Shown one piece after another: positions 35,237 to 43,899 of a stretch of 43,899 nt of DNA. Source of the DNA: Bacteroidota bacterium. GTDB lineage: Bacteria > Bacteroidota > Bacteroidia > JABEUT01. The notes beneath the pieces were generated by a model that saw nothing but the letters and a program-made list of their open reading frames with translations, had not been told where the DNA came from and ran no database searches. Both the position numbers and the translations under genes were made by a program. The first letter of the stretch is position 1; the number at the start of each line of letters is the position of its first letter. The stretch spans positions 1 to 43,899 of the forward strand of contig JABCZW010000019.1 of assembly GCA_013289475.1 (NCBI GenBank), in the 5' to 3' direction.

Positions 35237-35473
35237 TTATTCAGCCAATACTATAACCTTATCGTTACGTACCTCCATTATACCACCGTTAATATCAAAA
35301 AAGTGTTCTTTCTTAGCCATATCACGCACTTTAACTTTTCCGGCTTTTAATGCACTAATAAGCGGGGCATGATTCCTTAAAACGCCTGTCCTGCCAGCTT
35401 CGCCGGGTACGTCAACATATTCAGCATCTCCGCTGAACAGTTTTTTATCGGGTGTTAGAATTTCTAAGTACAT
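35237..35473 (-). CDS. atpC: F1F0 ATP synthase epsilon subunit, short form
   Basis: The 78-residue protein is the N-terminal beta-sandwich of epsilon: MYLEILTPDKKLFSGDAEYVDVPG, then GVLRNHAPLISAL and FDINGGIMEVRNDKVIVLAE. The usual C-terminal helical hairpin of about 50 residues, which blocks rotation at low ATP, is absent. Short epsilon subunits are common in Bacteroidetes. Epsilon sits on the central stalk and binds gamma. The gene follows atpD with a 94-base gap of unusual repeats; the other subunit genes are elsewhere. Confidence 0.95.
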   Translation of the reverse strand: MYLEILTPDKKLFSGDAEYVDVPGEAGRTGVLRNHAPLISALKAGKVKVRDMAKKEHFFDINGGIMEVRNDKVIVLAE

Positions 35474-35480
35474 TAGTTTA

Positions 35481-35532
35481 TAAAGTTTGTAAAGTTCTTA
35501 AAGTTTGTAAAGTTTTGGAGTTCTTAAAGTTT
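35481..35532. repeat. Short tandem repeats between atpD and atpC
   Basis: The 16-mer TAAAGTTTGTAAAGTT occurs at 35481-35496 and again at 35499-35514 with an 18-base period. A second unit, GTTCTTAAAGTTT, occurs at 35494-35506 and 35520-35532. The remaining bases up to atpD continue as an imperfect inverted form (CTTTCTACTTTATGAACTTTTTACTTTAC). The stretch fills the 94-base atpD-atpC gap. Confidence 0.75.
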
Positions 35533-35567
35533 CACTTTCTACTTTATGAACTTTTTACTTTACTAAC

Positions 35568-37091
<1,524 letters not shown>

Positions 37092-37110
37092 TTATTTTTA
37101 AAAAGTGGTG

Positions 37111-37118
37111 CGAAGATA
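37111..37118 (-). promoter_or_regulatory. Possible -7 box for atpD
   Basis: On the minus strand the bases read TATCTTCG, one change from TAnnTTTG, 28 bases before the atpD start. The accA box TAAATTCG has the same TTCG ending, which lends some support. No clear -33 element. Confidence 0.3.
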
Positions 37119-37156
37119 TAATATTTTTTATGCTTCCAATAGCTTTCGCAAATTTT

Positions 37157-37164
37157 TAATTTTG
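37157..37164 (+). promoter_or_regulatory. Bacteroidetes -7 box for ribF
   Basis: TAATTTTG matches TAnnTTTG exactly, 38 bases before the ribF ATG. It sits in the 120-base divergent gap with atpD. Confidence 0.45.
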
Positions 37165-37202
37165 CACACCCGTTAACAAATTCCTTAGGGCGGAAATAAG
37201 AC

Positions 37203-38192
37203 ATGAAAATATACAGTTCCATCGATGAATTTGCAGCTTCCGGGGTCAACAAAGCCATTGTTACCATTGGCACCTTCGACGGGGTGCACCTCGGCCACCA
37301 AACTATACTTAAAAGGGTAAATGAACTGGCTATAAAACAAAATGCCGAGAGCGTACTACTCACTTTTCACCCCCACCCCCGCACCGTACTTTTCCCCGAT
37401 GGGCCCGAAATGAGATTTCTTTCTACTTTTCCCGAGAAACAAGCCTTATTAGAGAAAGCCGGTATAAAATACCTTATCATACATCCCTTTACCAAAGAGC
37501 TTTCGCAAGTATCGGCATACGATTATGTAAAGACCATTTTGGTAGATAAACTGCACGTGCAAACCCTTGTAATTGGCCACGACCACCGCTTTGGACACAA
37601 ACGCGAAGGCTCTATTAAAGAACTGAAAGAATGGGCGCCAACATTGGGTTTTATGGTAGAAGAAATGACTCCGTTTCAATCGGATGGTATAACCATAAGC
37701 TCGAGCAAAATACGCAAGGCGCTTGCCGATGGAGATATGCAGACTGCAAATACCTATTTAGGATATACTTATTCTATACATGCTAAAGTGGTAAGAGGGC
37801 TAAACCTGGGAGGAAAAGAACTGGGCTACCCTACCGCTAACCTGGAAGTGGAAGACAAGAAAAAAATAATGCCCGGCGATGGCATATATGCAGTTTATGT
37901 TAAAATTGGTGATCAGTGGCCAGTGACCAGTGGTCAGTCATCACTTACGACTAACGACTTACCACTAACGACTTATAAAGGCATGATGAGCATAGGCCTC
38001 AACCCGACGGTAGAGGGTAAAGGCAGAAGCATGGAAGTACATATTTTTGATTTTGACAATATTATATATGATAAGCACCTGAGCGTTTTCTTCCATAAAA
38101 AGATACGCAACGAAGCAAAGTTCGATAGTATGGAAGCGCTTAAGAAACAAATGGATAACGACAGGGATGTTACATTGAAACTGCTTGCATAA
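37203..38192 (+). CDS. ribF: Bifunctional riboflavin kinase / FAD synthetase with repeat-built insertion
   Basis: The 329-residue enzyme makes FMN and FAD from riboflavin. The N-terminal adenylyltransferase has IGTFDGVHLGHQTIL, LTFHPHPRTVLFP, VIGHDHRFGHKREGS and ISSSKIRKAL; the C-terminal kinase has GKELGYPTANLEV and KGMMSIGLNPTVEG. Between the strand IYAVYVKIGD and YKGMMSIG a stretch of about 19 residues (QWPVTSGQSSLTTNDLPLTT) is inserted. At DNA level it consists of short repeats (see the separate feature), keeps the frame and has no counterpart in ordinary RibF proteins. It falls in a surface loop of the kinase domain, so activity is probably kept. A -7 box precedes the gene. Confidence 0.95.
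   Translation: MKIYSSIDEFAASGVNKAIVTIGTFDGVHLGHQTILKRVNELAIKQNAESVLLTFHPHPRTVLFPDGPEMRFLSTFPEKQALLEKAGIKYLIIHPFTKELSQVSAYDYVKTILVDKLHVQTLVIGHDHRFGHKREGSIKELKEWAPTLGFMVEEMTPFQSDGITISSSKIRKALADGDMQTANTYLGYTYSIHAKVVRGLNLGGKELGYPTANLEVEDKKKIMPGDGIYAVYVKIGDQWPVTSGQSSLTTNDLPLTTYKGMMSIGLNPTVEGKGRSMEVHIFDFDNIIYDKHLSVFFHKKIRNEAKFDSMEALKKQMDNDRDVTLKLLA
37912..37975 (+). repeat. Repeat-built in-frame insertion inside ribF
   Basis: The first part, about 37914-37938, is made of CAGTGGCCAGTGACCAGTGGTCAGT units (motif CAGTG repeated, with an inverted version). The second part holds the exact 12-mer ACTAACGACTTA at 37950-37961 and again at 37964-37975, period 14. Total length about 64 bases, roughly 20 codons, without changing the frame. 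It looks like a small dispersed repeat landing in a loop; copies elsewhere would need a genome search. Confidence 0.75.
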
Positions 38193-38235
38193 CAGCACCT
38201 TAGCCATATTTAACACCATAGCAGTAGTATTTTTA

Positions 38236-38243
38236 TAAATTCG
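38236..38243 (+). promoter_or_regulatory. Possible -7 box for accA
   Basis: TAAATTCG, one change from TAnnTTTG, 19 bases before the accA ATG. The next gene follows without a visible promoter. Confidence 0.3.
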
Positions 38244-38262
38244 CACCCTCAAAAGAAGATAG

Positions 38263-39222
38263 ATGAACTTTTTAGATTTTGAAAAACCGGTAGAAGAACT
38301 TATAGGGCAGCTTGATGCATTACAGCAGGTTAAAGAAAAAAGCAAGATAGATATTTCGGCAAGTGCAAAGGAAATTGAGGAAAAGATAAAGGTAACCAGG
38401 AAAGAAATTGCCGAAAAACTTACCCCATGGCAGCGCGTTCAGTTATCTCGCCACCCTGACAGGCCTTATACCTTAGACTATATACAATACATTACCAACG
38501 GTAACTTTTTCGAACTGCATGGCGATCGTGGTGTAAACGACGATAAGGCCATGGTAGGTGGCATTGGAAAGATAGAAGACAGGAGCATAATGTTTGTGGG
38601 GCAACAAAAAGGGAACACCACCAAACTGCGTCAATACCGCAACTTTGGTATGCCAAACCCTGAGGGGTACCGCAAAGCTTTACGATTATTTAAGCTGGCT
38701 GAGAAATTTAATATGCCCATTGTTTGCCTTATAGATACTCCCGGCGCTTACCCTGGCCTTGAAGCTGAAGAACGCGGACAGGCAGAAGCTATAGCCCGCA
38801 ACATTTTTGAAATGATGCGCCTTAAAGTGCCTGTTATATGCATTATAATTGGCGAAGGTGCGTCGGGCGGAGCTTTGGGCATTGGTATTGGCGATAAAGT
38901 ATTGATGTTGGAAAACACATGGTACTCGGTAATATCTCCGGAATCATGCTCATCGATATTATGGAGGAGCTGGGACTTTAAAGAAAAAGCAGCTGAAGCA
39001 TTAAAGCTTACTGCTGAAGATATGCTTGCCAATAAACTTATTGACGGTATTATTAAAGAACCTCTTGGCGGAGCCCATGTGGACCCTAAAGGCGCCTTCC
39101 AATATGTAAAGGATGAGATTATAAAACAATTGGAAAAACTCTGCAAAACAGAACCCGATAAACTGGTACAGAAACGTATAAACAAGTTCTGCGCTATGGG
39201 AGTATTTGAAGGAAAAGAGTAA
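38263..39222 (+). CDS. accA: Acetyl-CoA carboxylase carboxyltransferase subunit alpha
   Basis: The 319-residue protein is the alpha half of the carboxyltransferase that transfers CO2 from biotin to acetyl-CoA, the first committed step of fatty-acid synthesis. It starts [21 protein letters not shown] with a helical N-terminus, and contains [38 protein letters not shown], the CoA-binding [43 protein letters not shown] and [18 protein letters not shown]. Length is standard. The partner accD is not in the window. The LRR gene follows nine bases downstream. Confidence 0.97.
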   Translation: MNFLDFEKPVEELIGQLDALQQVKEKSKIDISASAKEIEEKIKVTRKEIAEKLTPWQRVQLSRHPDRPYTLDYIQYITNGNFFELHGDRGVNDDKAMVGGIGKIEDRSIMFVGQQKGNTTKLRQYRNFGMPNPEGYRKALRLFKLAEKFNMPIVCLIDTPGAYPGLEAEERGQAEAIARNIFEMMRLKVPVICIIIGEGASGGALGIGIGDKVLMLENTWYSVISPESCSSILWRSWDFKEKAAEALKLTAEDMLANKLIDGIIKEPLGGAHVDPKGAFQYVKDEIIKQLEKLCKTEPDKLVQKRINKFCAMGVFEGKE

Positions 39223-39231
39223 ATTGCAGCC

Positions 39232-39825
39232 ATGAAACGGGTTGTTCTCCTTATCTTATTATTTGCTTTTAAACAGGGTACCACTCAGGCCCTCGATTCA
39301 CTTTCGTTGGATACCATGAAAGGATTTACATCTATTGGTGATGCTAAAATAAATCCTGATAAGGTTATTAAGCTTGTACTTTCAAAACATAAACTTACCG
39401 AAGTACCTGAAGAAATAAGGCAATTCAAAAATATTCAATGCCTTGACCTCAGCAAGAACAAAATAAAAAAATTACCACCCTGGATTGGCGAACTAACCTC
39501 TCTGCAAATGCTCATACTTTCTCATAACGACATTGACACACTGCCTCCGCAAATTGGCAATCTCACAAATTTAAAATGGTTTGTAATGAACCGCGACCCA
39601 TTGGAAGCCATACCGGATGCTATTGGCGGGCTTACTAATTTAAGGTACCTCGATATGTGGGGCGATAATATCGGGTATTTCCCAAGCCAGCTTAATAAGC
39701 TGACTAACCTGAAATACTTTGACATACGGGATATACTTGTAAATGATGAAATGCAAACTACCGTAAAATCTTACTTGCCTAATACCACCATTTACTTTTC
39801 CCCAGCCTGTCCTTGTAAAAATTAG
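39232..39825 (+). CDS. Leucine-rich-repeat secreted protein
   Basis: The 197-residue protein has a signal peptide (MKRVVLLILLFAFKQGTTQA) and, from about residue 45, five 23-residue leucine-rich repeats with the pattern LxxLPxxIGxLTNLxxLxLxxNxI (LTEVPEEIRQFKNIQCLDLSKNKIKKL, and so on). The repeats should form a curved solenoid that binds other proteins. The end, YFSPACPCKN, has two cysteines and no sorting domain. It is likely periplasmic or surface-exposed; partner unknown. Co-transcribed with accA. Its stop codon overlaps the stop of the convergent efflux gene. Confidence 0.85.
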   Translation: MKRVVLLILLFAFKQGTTQALDSLSLDTMKGFTSIGDAKINPDKVIKLVLSKHKLTEVPEEIRQFKNIQCLDLSKNKIKKLPPWIGELTSLQMLILSHNDIDTLPPQIGNLTNLKWFVMNRDPLEAIPDAIGGLTNLRYLDMWGDNIGYFPSQLNKLTNLKYFDIRDILVNDEMQTTVKSYLPNTTIYFSPACPCKN

Positions 39826-42800
39826 ATCTTACTTTTTCTGTAGGCAATTGCTAATAACGCAGGATAAACAATCAATAATAATGGTAAGCCAACAATTAAT
39901 CCACCTATCACTGCAATGGCAAGTGGTTTGTGTAATGTGGCCCCAGCGCCTACCCCTAAAGCCAATGGCATTAAGGCAATAATGGCACTTAAGGCGGTCA
40001 TTATTTTAGGCCTTAAACGGGTTGATATGGCAAACACCAGTGATTCATTTATACTTGCAGTCAGGCGGTTTTCGGCAAATTGCTGGAAGGTAAATATGGC
40101 GTTCTCACCAATTATACCTACGATCATTATAAGGCCGGTATAACTGCCAACGTTAAGTGGTGTGCCGGTTATAAATAAAGCCACACAACTGCCAGTTACA
40201 CCTAAGACCGCAATAAATAACACAATAAATGCCGGTCTGAAATCTTTAAACAGGAAAAGTACAATACTAAATACAAGCAAACAGGATGTAATAAGTATGA
40301 GCATTAACTCATGGAAAGATTGCTGTTGCTCTTCGTAGGCTCCTCCATAATCGATATGATAGCCTTGTGGCAAAACAATTTTATCTACCACTTTTTTTAC
40401 ATCCTTCATGGTACTACCAAGGTCACGATTATCAAGTCGTGTGGTAATCATTACTACAGGTTGAAGGTTCTCCCTGTTTATTTCAGGTACACCATCAGTA
40501 GGAGTTACAGTTGCAAGATGCGTTATAGGTTGCAACCTGCCATCGGGGAAAAATATACTGCTGTTTCTTAATTCATCTACACTCTGGTAATAGCCCGAAG
40601 TGCCCTGCATCAGCCGGATATTGGTCATTTGTTGTTTCTCAAATACATTACCTACAATTGAACCATTAAGTTGGGTTTGCAATTGAAATTGAAAATCGTC
40701 GGGCGAAATGCCAAACTTTTTTAATTGGGTAAGGTCAGGCCTAATACTGATATATGGACCGGCAATAGTTACTCCGCTATTTACATCAGCTACACCATTT
40801 ACATTTTTAATAGTATCCGCAACTTTATATGCAAGCTTATTGAGTACATCCGGATCGCTGCCATAAATCTTAACCTGTATGGGTTGTGTTTCGCCCATCA
40901 AATCGCCCAAGATATCTTCTATTCTTTGTCCGAATTCTATGTGTACCGGCTGGCCCGTTGCCAATACAGCCTTTCGTATATCGCCAATTACATCATCGGT
41001 AGTTCTTTTACGATCGGCCTTTAGCTGAATCAGAAAATCGCCCCGGTTTTGCTCTGTAACAAAAAAGCCCATTTCGGTACCTGTACGCCTAACATAAGTT
41101 CTCACTTCAGGAACTGCCATTACAGCTTTTTCTACTTTATTTAAAATGCTGTCGGTTTCTTCAAACGATGTTCCGGGTGGAGTGAAGTAATCCATTACAA
41201 TAGTGCCTTCATCCATATCGGGCAGAAAACCTGTTTCAAGTTTTGGGAAGATGATAACAAACGCAGTGATCATAAGTGCAACAAGTATAAAACTCGTCCA
41301 GGGCTTTTCCACAAAAAACACCACCCACTTTTGCCTTTTTACAATATGAGATGTCTTAGTTGTTTGAATACCTTTTGAGAAATATGAATATATAACCGGC
41401 AAAATAAGCCATGTAGCAAAGAAGGAACAAACCAAGGCTATTAACATAGTTGCGGTAAGTACTTTAAAATATGCGCCCGATACACCACTGAGCAAAAACA
41501 TAAATGGTACAAAAATTACAATGGTGCTCAACGAAGAGCCTACCATTACAGGCAACAGTTTATGTATAGCCTTTTGCGAAGCTTCAAATGCAGTCACTTC
41601 CGGGTGCTCTTCTCTAATACGGTGTATCTGTTCAACCACAACTATGGCATCATCAATTATTAAACCAATGGCTGCGGCAACAGCACCCAATGTCATAATG
41701 TTGAATGTATATCCTCCTGCAAACAACACCATAATAGTAAGTGATAATGTAACCGGTATGGTAAGCAGCACCGCAAACGATGCCCTGAAAGAACGCAGGA
41801 AAATCACCACCATGATAATTGCAAGCGCCAAACCAATAAGCAAAGCATCTTTCACACCACGTATAGCGTCATTTACAAAAGATGCCTGGTCGTAATAACT
41901 TTCAACATGTATGTCCGAAGGAAGAATCTTTTTCAATTCTTTCAGCTTCTCATCCATGCGGGCAGAAAGGTCAACAAGGTTGGTATTCGGTTGTTGTAAT
42001 ACATCAACCAATAATGCAGGTTTACCATCAGCACTAATACGGGTAAAGGCAATCTCTTCATGCACCTTTACAGTACCAATATCTTTCAACCGCACATAGC
42101 CCGATGAATCGGAATTGATGATGATGTTTTCCAATTGCGACATATTATAAATACTAGCATCGGTGAGCGACAAATACATTCTCCGGTAGTCAGATGAATA
42201 ACCATTCGATTCTATAAAATCGCTTTTCTGAATGGCATCTTTTATCATCTGTGGCGTTATACCCAGGCTACTCATTTTAGTAGGATTCAACTCCACCCAA
42301 TATTCCTTATTCTTTCCTCCGGTTATCTCAACTCTCGATACTCCTTCTACCTGCGAAAAGAAAGGCTTTATAGTGTATTGAGCAGCCCAGTTAAGATCAA
42401 TAGGAGTTTTATCAGGGCTGCTTATTACATACCCCATTACAGCAGTAACAGAGTACAGGCTCATCTTCTCCACTTTTATATCTACATCTGCCGGAAGCGA
42501 ATTTCGTATCTGGTTAATGCGCGATTCTATTTGCTGTTCGCTTATATCAATATCGGCATCCCAATTTAAATACACATTTATCTCGCACTCGCCACGGCTG
42601 GTAGTACTTACAACCTTTTGCAGAAACGGCACCTGCTTAATAGCCTCTTCCAATGGTTTGGTAACGGTGATCATCATCTTATCTACCGGCTGTTCACCAT
42701 TCTCCGCAATAATTTTCACTTTGGGGAACACGATATTTGGCAGTAAAGCAGTCTCTGTTTTCTTAAAAGCAAAAAAGCCCCCAACAAGCGAAAAAATGAC

Positions 42801-42848
42801 AATCGCTATAAGCGGGTTTTTAAACTTTATGTAAAACTTATCTTTCAT
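39822..42848 (-). CDS. RND efflux transporter permease (HAE1/AcrB-like)
   Basis: The 1008-residue protein has the RND layout: TM1 near residues 8-28, a large periplasmic loop with the porter domains, a block of helices around 340-500 with GLIIDDAIVVVEQI (adjacent Asp pair near residue 398, the HAE1 proton-relay type rather than CzcA), a second periplasmic loop and a final TM block with PKIMTALSAIIALMPLALGVGAGA. It pumps drugs, detergents or similar compounds out across the envelope with proton flow. It follows the adaptor gene with TAATG overlap (stop and start share one base), so both are translated together. No terminator is visible after it. Confidence 0.95.
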   Translation of the reverse strand: MKDKFYIKFKNPLIAIVIFSLVGGFFAFKKTETALLPNIVFPKVKIIAENGEQPVDKMMITVTKPLEEAIKQVPFLQKVVSTTSRGECEINVYLNWDADIDISEQQIESRINQIRNSLPADVDIKVEKMSLYSVTAVMGYVISSPDKTPIDLNWAAQYTIKPFFSQVEGVSRVEITGGKNKEYWVELNPTKMSSLGITPQMIKDAIQKSDFIESNGYSSDYRRMYLSLTDASIYNMSQLENIIINSDSSGYVRLKDIGTVKVHEEIAFTRISADGKPALLVDVLQQPNTNLVDLSARMDEKLKELKKILPSDIHVESYYDQASFVNDAIRGVKDALLIGLALAIIMVVIFLRSFRASFAVLLTIPVTLSLTIMVLFAGGYTFNIMTLGAVAAAIGLIIDDAIVVVEQIHRIREEHPEVTAFEASQKAIHKLLPVMVGSSLSTIVIFVPFMFLLSGVSGAYFKVLTATMLIALVCSFFATWLILPVIYSYFSKGIQTTKTSHIVKRQKWVVFFVEKPWTSFILVALMITAFVIIFPKLETGFLPDMDEGTIVMDYFTPPGTSFEETDSILNKVEKAVMAVPEVRTYVRRTGTEMGFFVTEQNRGDFLIQLKADRKRTTDDVIGDIRKAVLATGQPVHIEFGQRIEDILGDLMGETQPIQVKIYGSDPDVLNKLAYKVADTIKNVNGVADVNSGVTIAGPYISIRPDLTQLKKFGISPDDFQFQLQTQLNGSIVGNVFEKQQMTNIRLMQGTSGYYQSVDELRNSSIFFPDGRLQPITHLATVTPTDGVPEINRENLQPVVMITTRLDNRDLGSTMKDVKKVVDKIVLPQGYHIDYGGAYEEQQQSFHELMLILITSCLLVFSIVLFLFKDFRPAFIVLFIAVLGVTGSCVALFITGTPLNVGSYTGLIMIVGIIGENAIFTFQQFAENRLTASINESLVFAISTRLRPKIMTALSAIIALMPLALGVGAGATLHKPLAIAVIGGLIVGLPLLLIVYPALLAIAYRKSKI

Positions 42849-43819
42849 TATTTAGCTCCCTCTATTTTTACAAGTACCGTATCTGCAAGTCCATAGTTAC
42901 CTGAAATTAATATCCTGTCTTTTTCACTAAAGGCAGGACTCTTTACCTGCACGCTATCTTTAGTTTCAATTCCTTTTTCAATATCCACTTTCACGGCTAC
43001 AGAATCGTGAGTGAGTTTCATTAACCAGAACTGGGTTTGTGCCTCATTACTTAACACTGCAGCTTTAGGCAATATGGTTGCATTGGCTTGCGAAATAGTT
43101 GGTATAGCTATTGTGCCAATCAATCCTTCAGGCAAATTAAGTGTAGCAGATGAACGCAAAATAAACCGCTGCATTTGCACAGCCTTATCCATTTCCGGAA
43201 CCTGGGATGCTATGTGCGTCTGCACCATTCCTCCATCGGGCAACGTAATTTTATATGTGCGATCTTCTCTCACATACTTCCGAATTTCATAAGGTACATC
43301 GAGCATAAATACCAAACTGGCATTATTGGCAATGGTACATAACTCATCACCATCCTGCATATAATCTCCTACCTGCCTTGTCAATGTTTTTACAATTCCG
43401 GCTTCGGTAGCCTTAACAAGTATTGCACCTTTAGCAGGGAACAAGCTGTCATTCATTGAACCCAGTGCAGCAGCCTCTTTGGTTTGCATAGAGAACAACA
43501 CATCGCCCTGTTTTACTATTTGCCCGGGAGCCACATTTATCTTTCTTATGTAACCAGCTATTGGCGCCCGTACCGCATCATTAAGCTGGTAAACTGTAGT
43601 TGCATTTAATGTTTCATACTGAGCAATGGTACCTATCCGCGGCGAAGTAACCTTCACTTCAATTTTTCCTTTCACTGCATTTGATGGAGTTTCATCATCG
43701 TCATCCTTGCTTCCAGCCTTGCCGCCGCAGCCAGGTAAAACAAGCATAGATACAAATACGAAACAAATGAACATTAACCTGCTTCTCACAGGCTTAATGA
43801 TTCCAATAATTAAATTCAT
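42848..43819 (-). CDS. RND efflux periplasmic adaptor lipoprotein (HlyD/MFP family)
   Basis: The 323-residue adaptor has a lipoprotein signal (lipobox LPGC, Cys31), an acidic linker (SKDDDDETPS), and the barrel-sandwich hybrid halves: IEVKVTSPRIGTIAQYETLNATTV, VRAPIAGYIRKINVAPGQIVKQGDVLFSMQTKE and KATEAGIVKTLTRQVGDYMQDGDELCTIAN, followed by beta-barrel and membrane-proximal domains. It lacks the long helical hairpin between the lipoyl halves. It joins the inner-membrane pump at 39822 to an outer-membrane channel. A second ATG at 43774 (residue 16) is preceded by an AGG-rich stretch, but that shorter start would lose the basic residues of the signal, so I prefer 43819. Confidence 0.92.
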   Translation of the reverse strand: MNLIIGIIKPVRSRLMFICFVFVSMLVLPGCGGKAGSKDDDDETPSNAVKGKIEVKVTSPRIGTIAQYETLNATTVYQLNDAVRAPIAGYIRKINVAPGQIVKQGDVLFSMQTKEAAALGSMNDSLFPAKGAILVKATEAGIVKTLTRQVGDYMQDGDELCTIANNASLVFMLDVPYEIRKYVREDRTYKITLPDGGMVQTHIASQVPEMDKAVQMQRFILRSSATLNLPEGLIGTIAIPTISQANATILPKAAVLSNEAQTQFWLMKLTHDSVAVKVDIEKGIETKDSVQVKSPAFSEKDRILISGNYGLADTVLVKIEGAK

Positions 43820-43899
43820 TTTGTAAAAGTTGTTGGTTTATTATGGCCTGTGCCATATCATTCTTTACTTCTAATTGCTTTTTTAGTCCAATCAAAAAA
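43794..43899 (-). CDS. Partial upstream gene, probable outer-membrane efflux protein (TolC family), C-terminus
   Basis: On the minus strand the frame ending at the TAA (43796-43794) is open to the window edge and gives the last 34 residues, IGLKKQLEVKNDMAQAIINQ and then QLLQNEFNYWNH, a helical end. The stop overlaps the adaptor gene by 26 bases. Its place upstream of adaptor and pump suggests the TolC-like channel of the same operon. The family is inferred from position more than from sequence. Confidence 0.5.
   Translation of the reverse strand, partial: FLIGLKKQLEVKNDMAQAIINQQLLQNEFNYWNH

Overview
The window reads as ordinary chromosome of a Bacteroidota (Bacteroidetes) bacterium, probably a non-flavobacterial lineage such as Chitinophagales or Sphingobacteriales. 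The evidence is a complete type IX secretion/gliding core (porP-gldK-gldL-gldM-gldN), two proteins with type IX C-terminal sorting domains, a SusC/TonB-receptor-like C-terminus, an atpD-atpC pair detached from the rest of the ATP synthase genes, split transketolase genes, and repeated matches to the Bacteroidetes promoter box TAnnTTTG instead of sigma70 boxes. Base composition looks moderately AT-rich and uniform. I see no rRNA, tRNA, CRISPR array, prophage or insertion sequence. Both ends cut through genes.

Layout. 1-1.8 kb: end of an outer-membrane receptor, then a secreted six-repeat NHL protein. 1.85-5.2 kb (minus strand): dnaN, then the ychF-DUF4340 pair. 5.5-8.7 kb (plus): split transketolase whose two halves flank a secreted von Willebrand A protein. 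8.75-14.5 kb (plus): a small secreted Cys/His protein, a secreted choice-of-anchor-V-like protein with a sorting domain, coaD, a thioredoxin-like envelope protein and a DPP-IV peptidase. 14.5-18.9 kb (minus): miaB, a sigma54 activator, lptE and a LolC/E-like permease in a tight operon. 19.0-28.8 kb (minus): topA, an arginase-fold protein lacking half its metal ligands, porP and gldKLMN. 28.9-34.4 kb (minus): a RimK ligase with an RlmI-like methyltransferase, and a FAD oxidase, DUF502 protein and GT39-like glycosyltransferase. 34.5-37.1 kb (minus): a lipoprotein and atpD-atpC. 37.2-39.8 kb (plus): ribF, accA and a leucine-rich-repeat protein. 39.8-43.9 kb (minus): a tripartite RND efflux operon.

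How the genes work together. The main theme is the cell envelope: GldL/GldM form the proton-driven motor and GldK/GldN/PorP the periplasmic and outer-membrane parts of the type IX system, and the NHL and anchor-V proteins are likely clients. LptE, the LolC/E-like permease, the efflux operon and several lipoproteins maintain the outer membrane. Housekeeping genes (clamp, topoisomerase I, tRNA and ribosome modification, CoA, flavin, fatty acid and ATP synthesis) fill the rest.

Most worth a second look: a repeat-built in-frame insertion in ribF; the degenerate arginase beside the type IX operon; the von Willebrand A gene inside the transketolase operon; a perfect 18-bp hairpin near 35.1 kb; and an 18-nt-period repeat between atpD and atpC. 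I did not find a clear new multi-gene system; the strongest candidates are these local anomalies.
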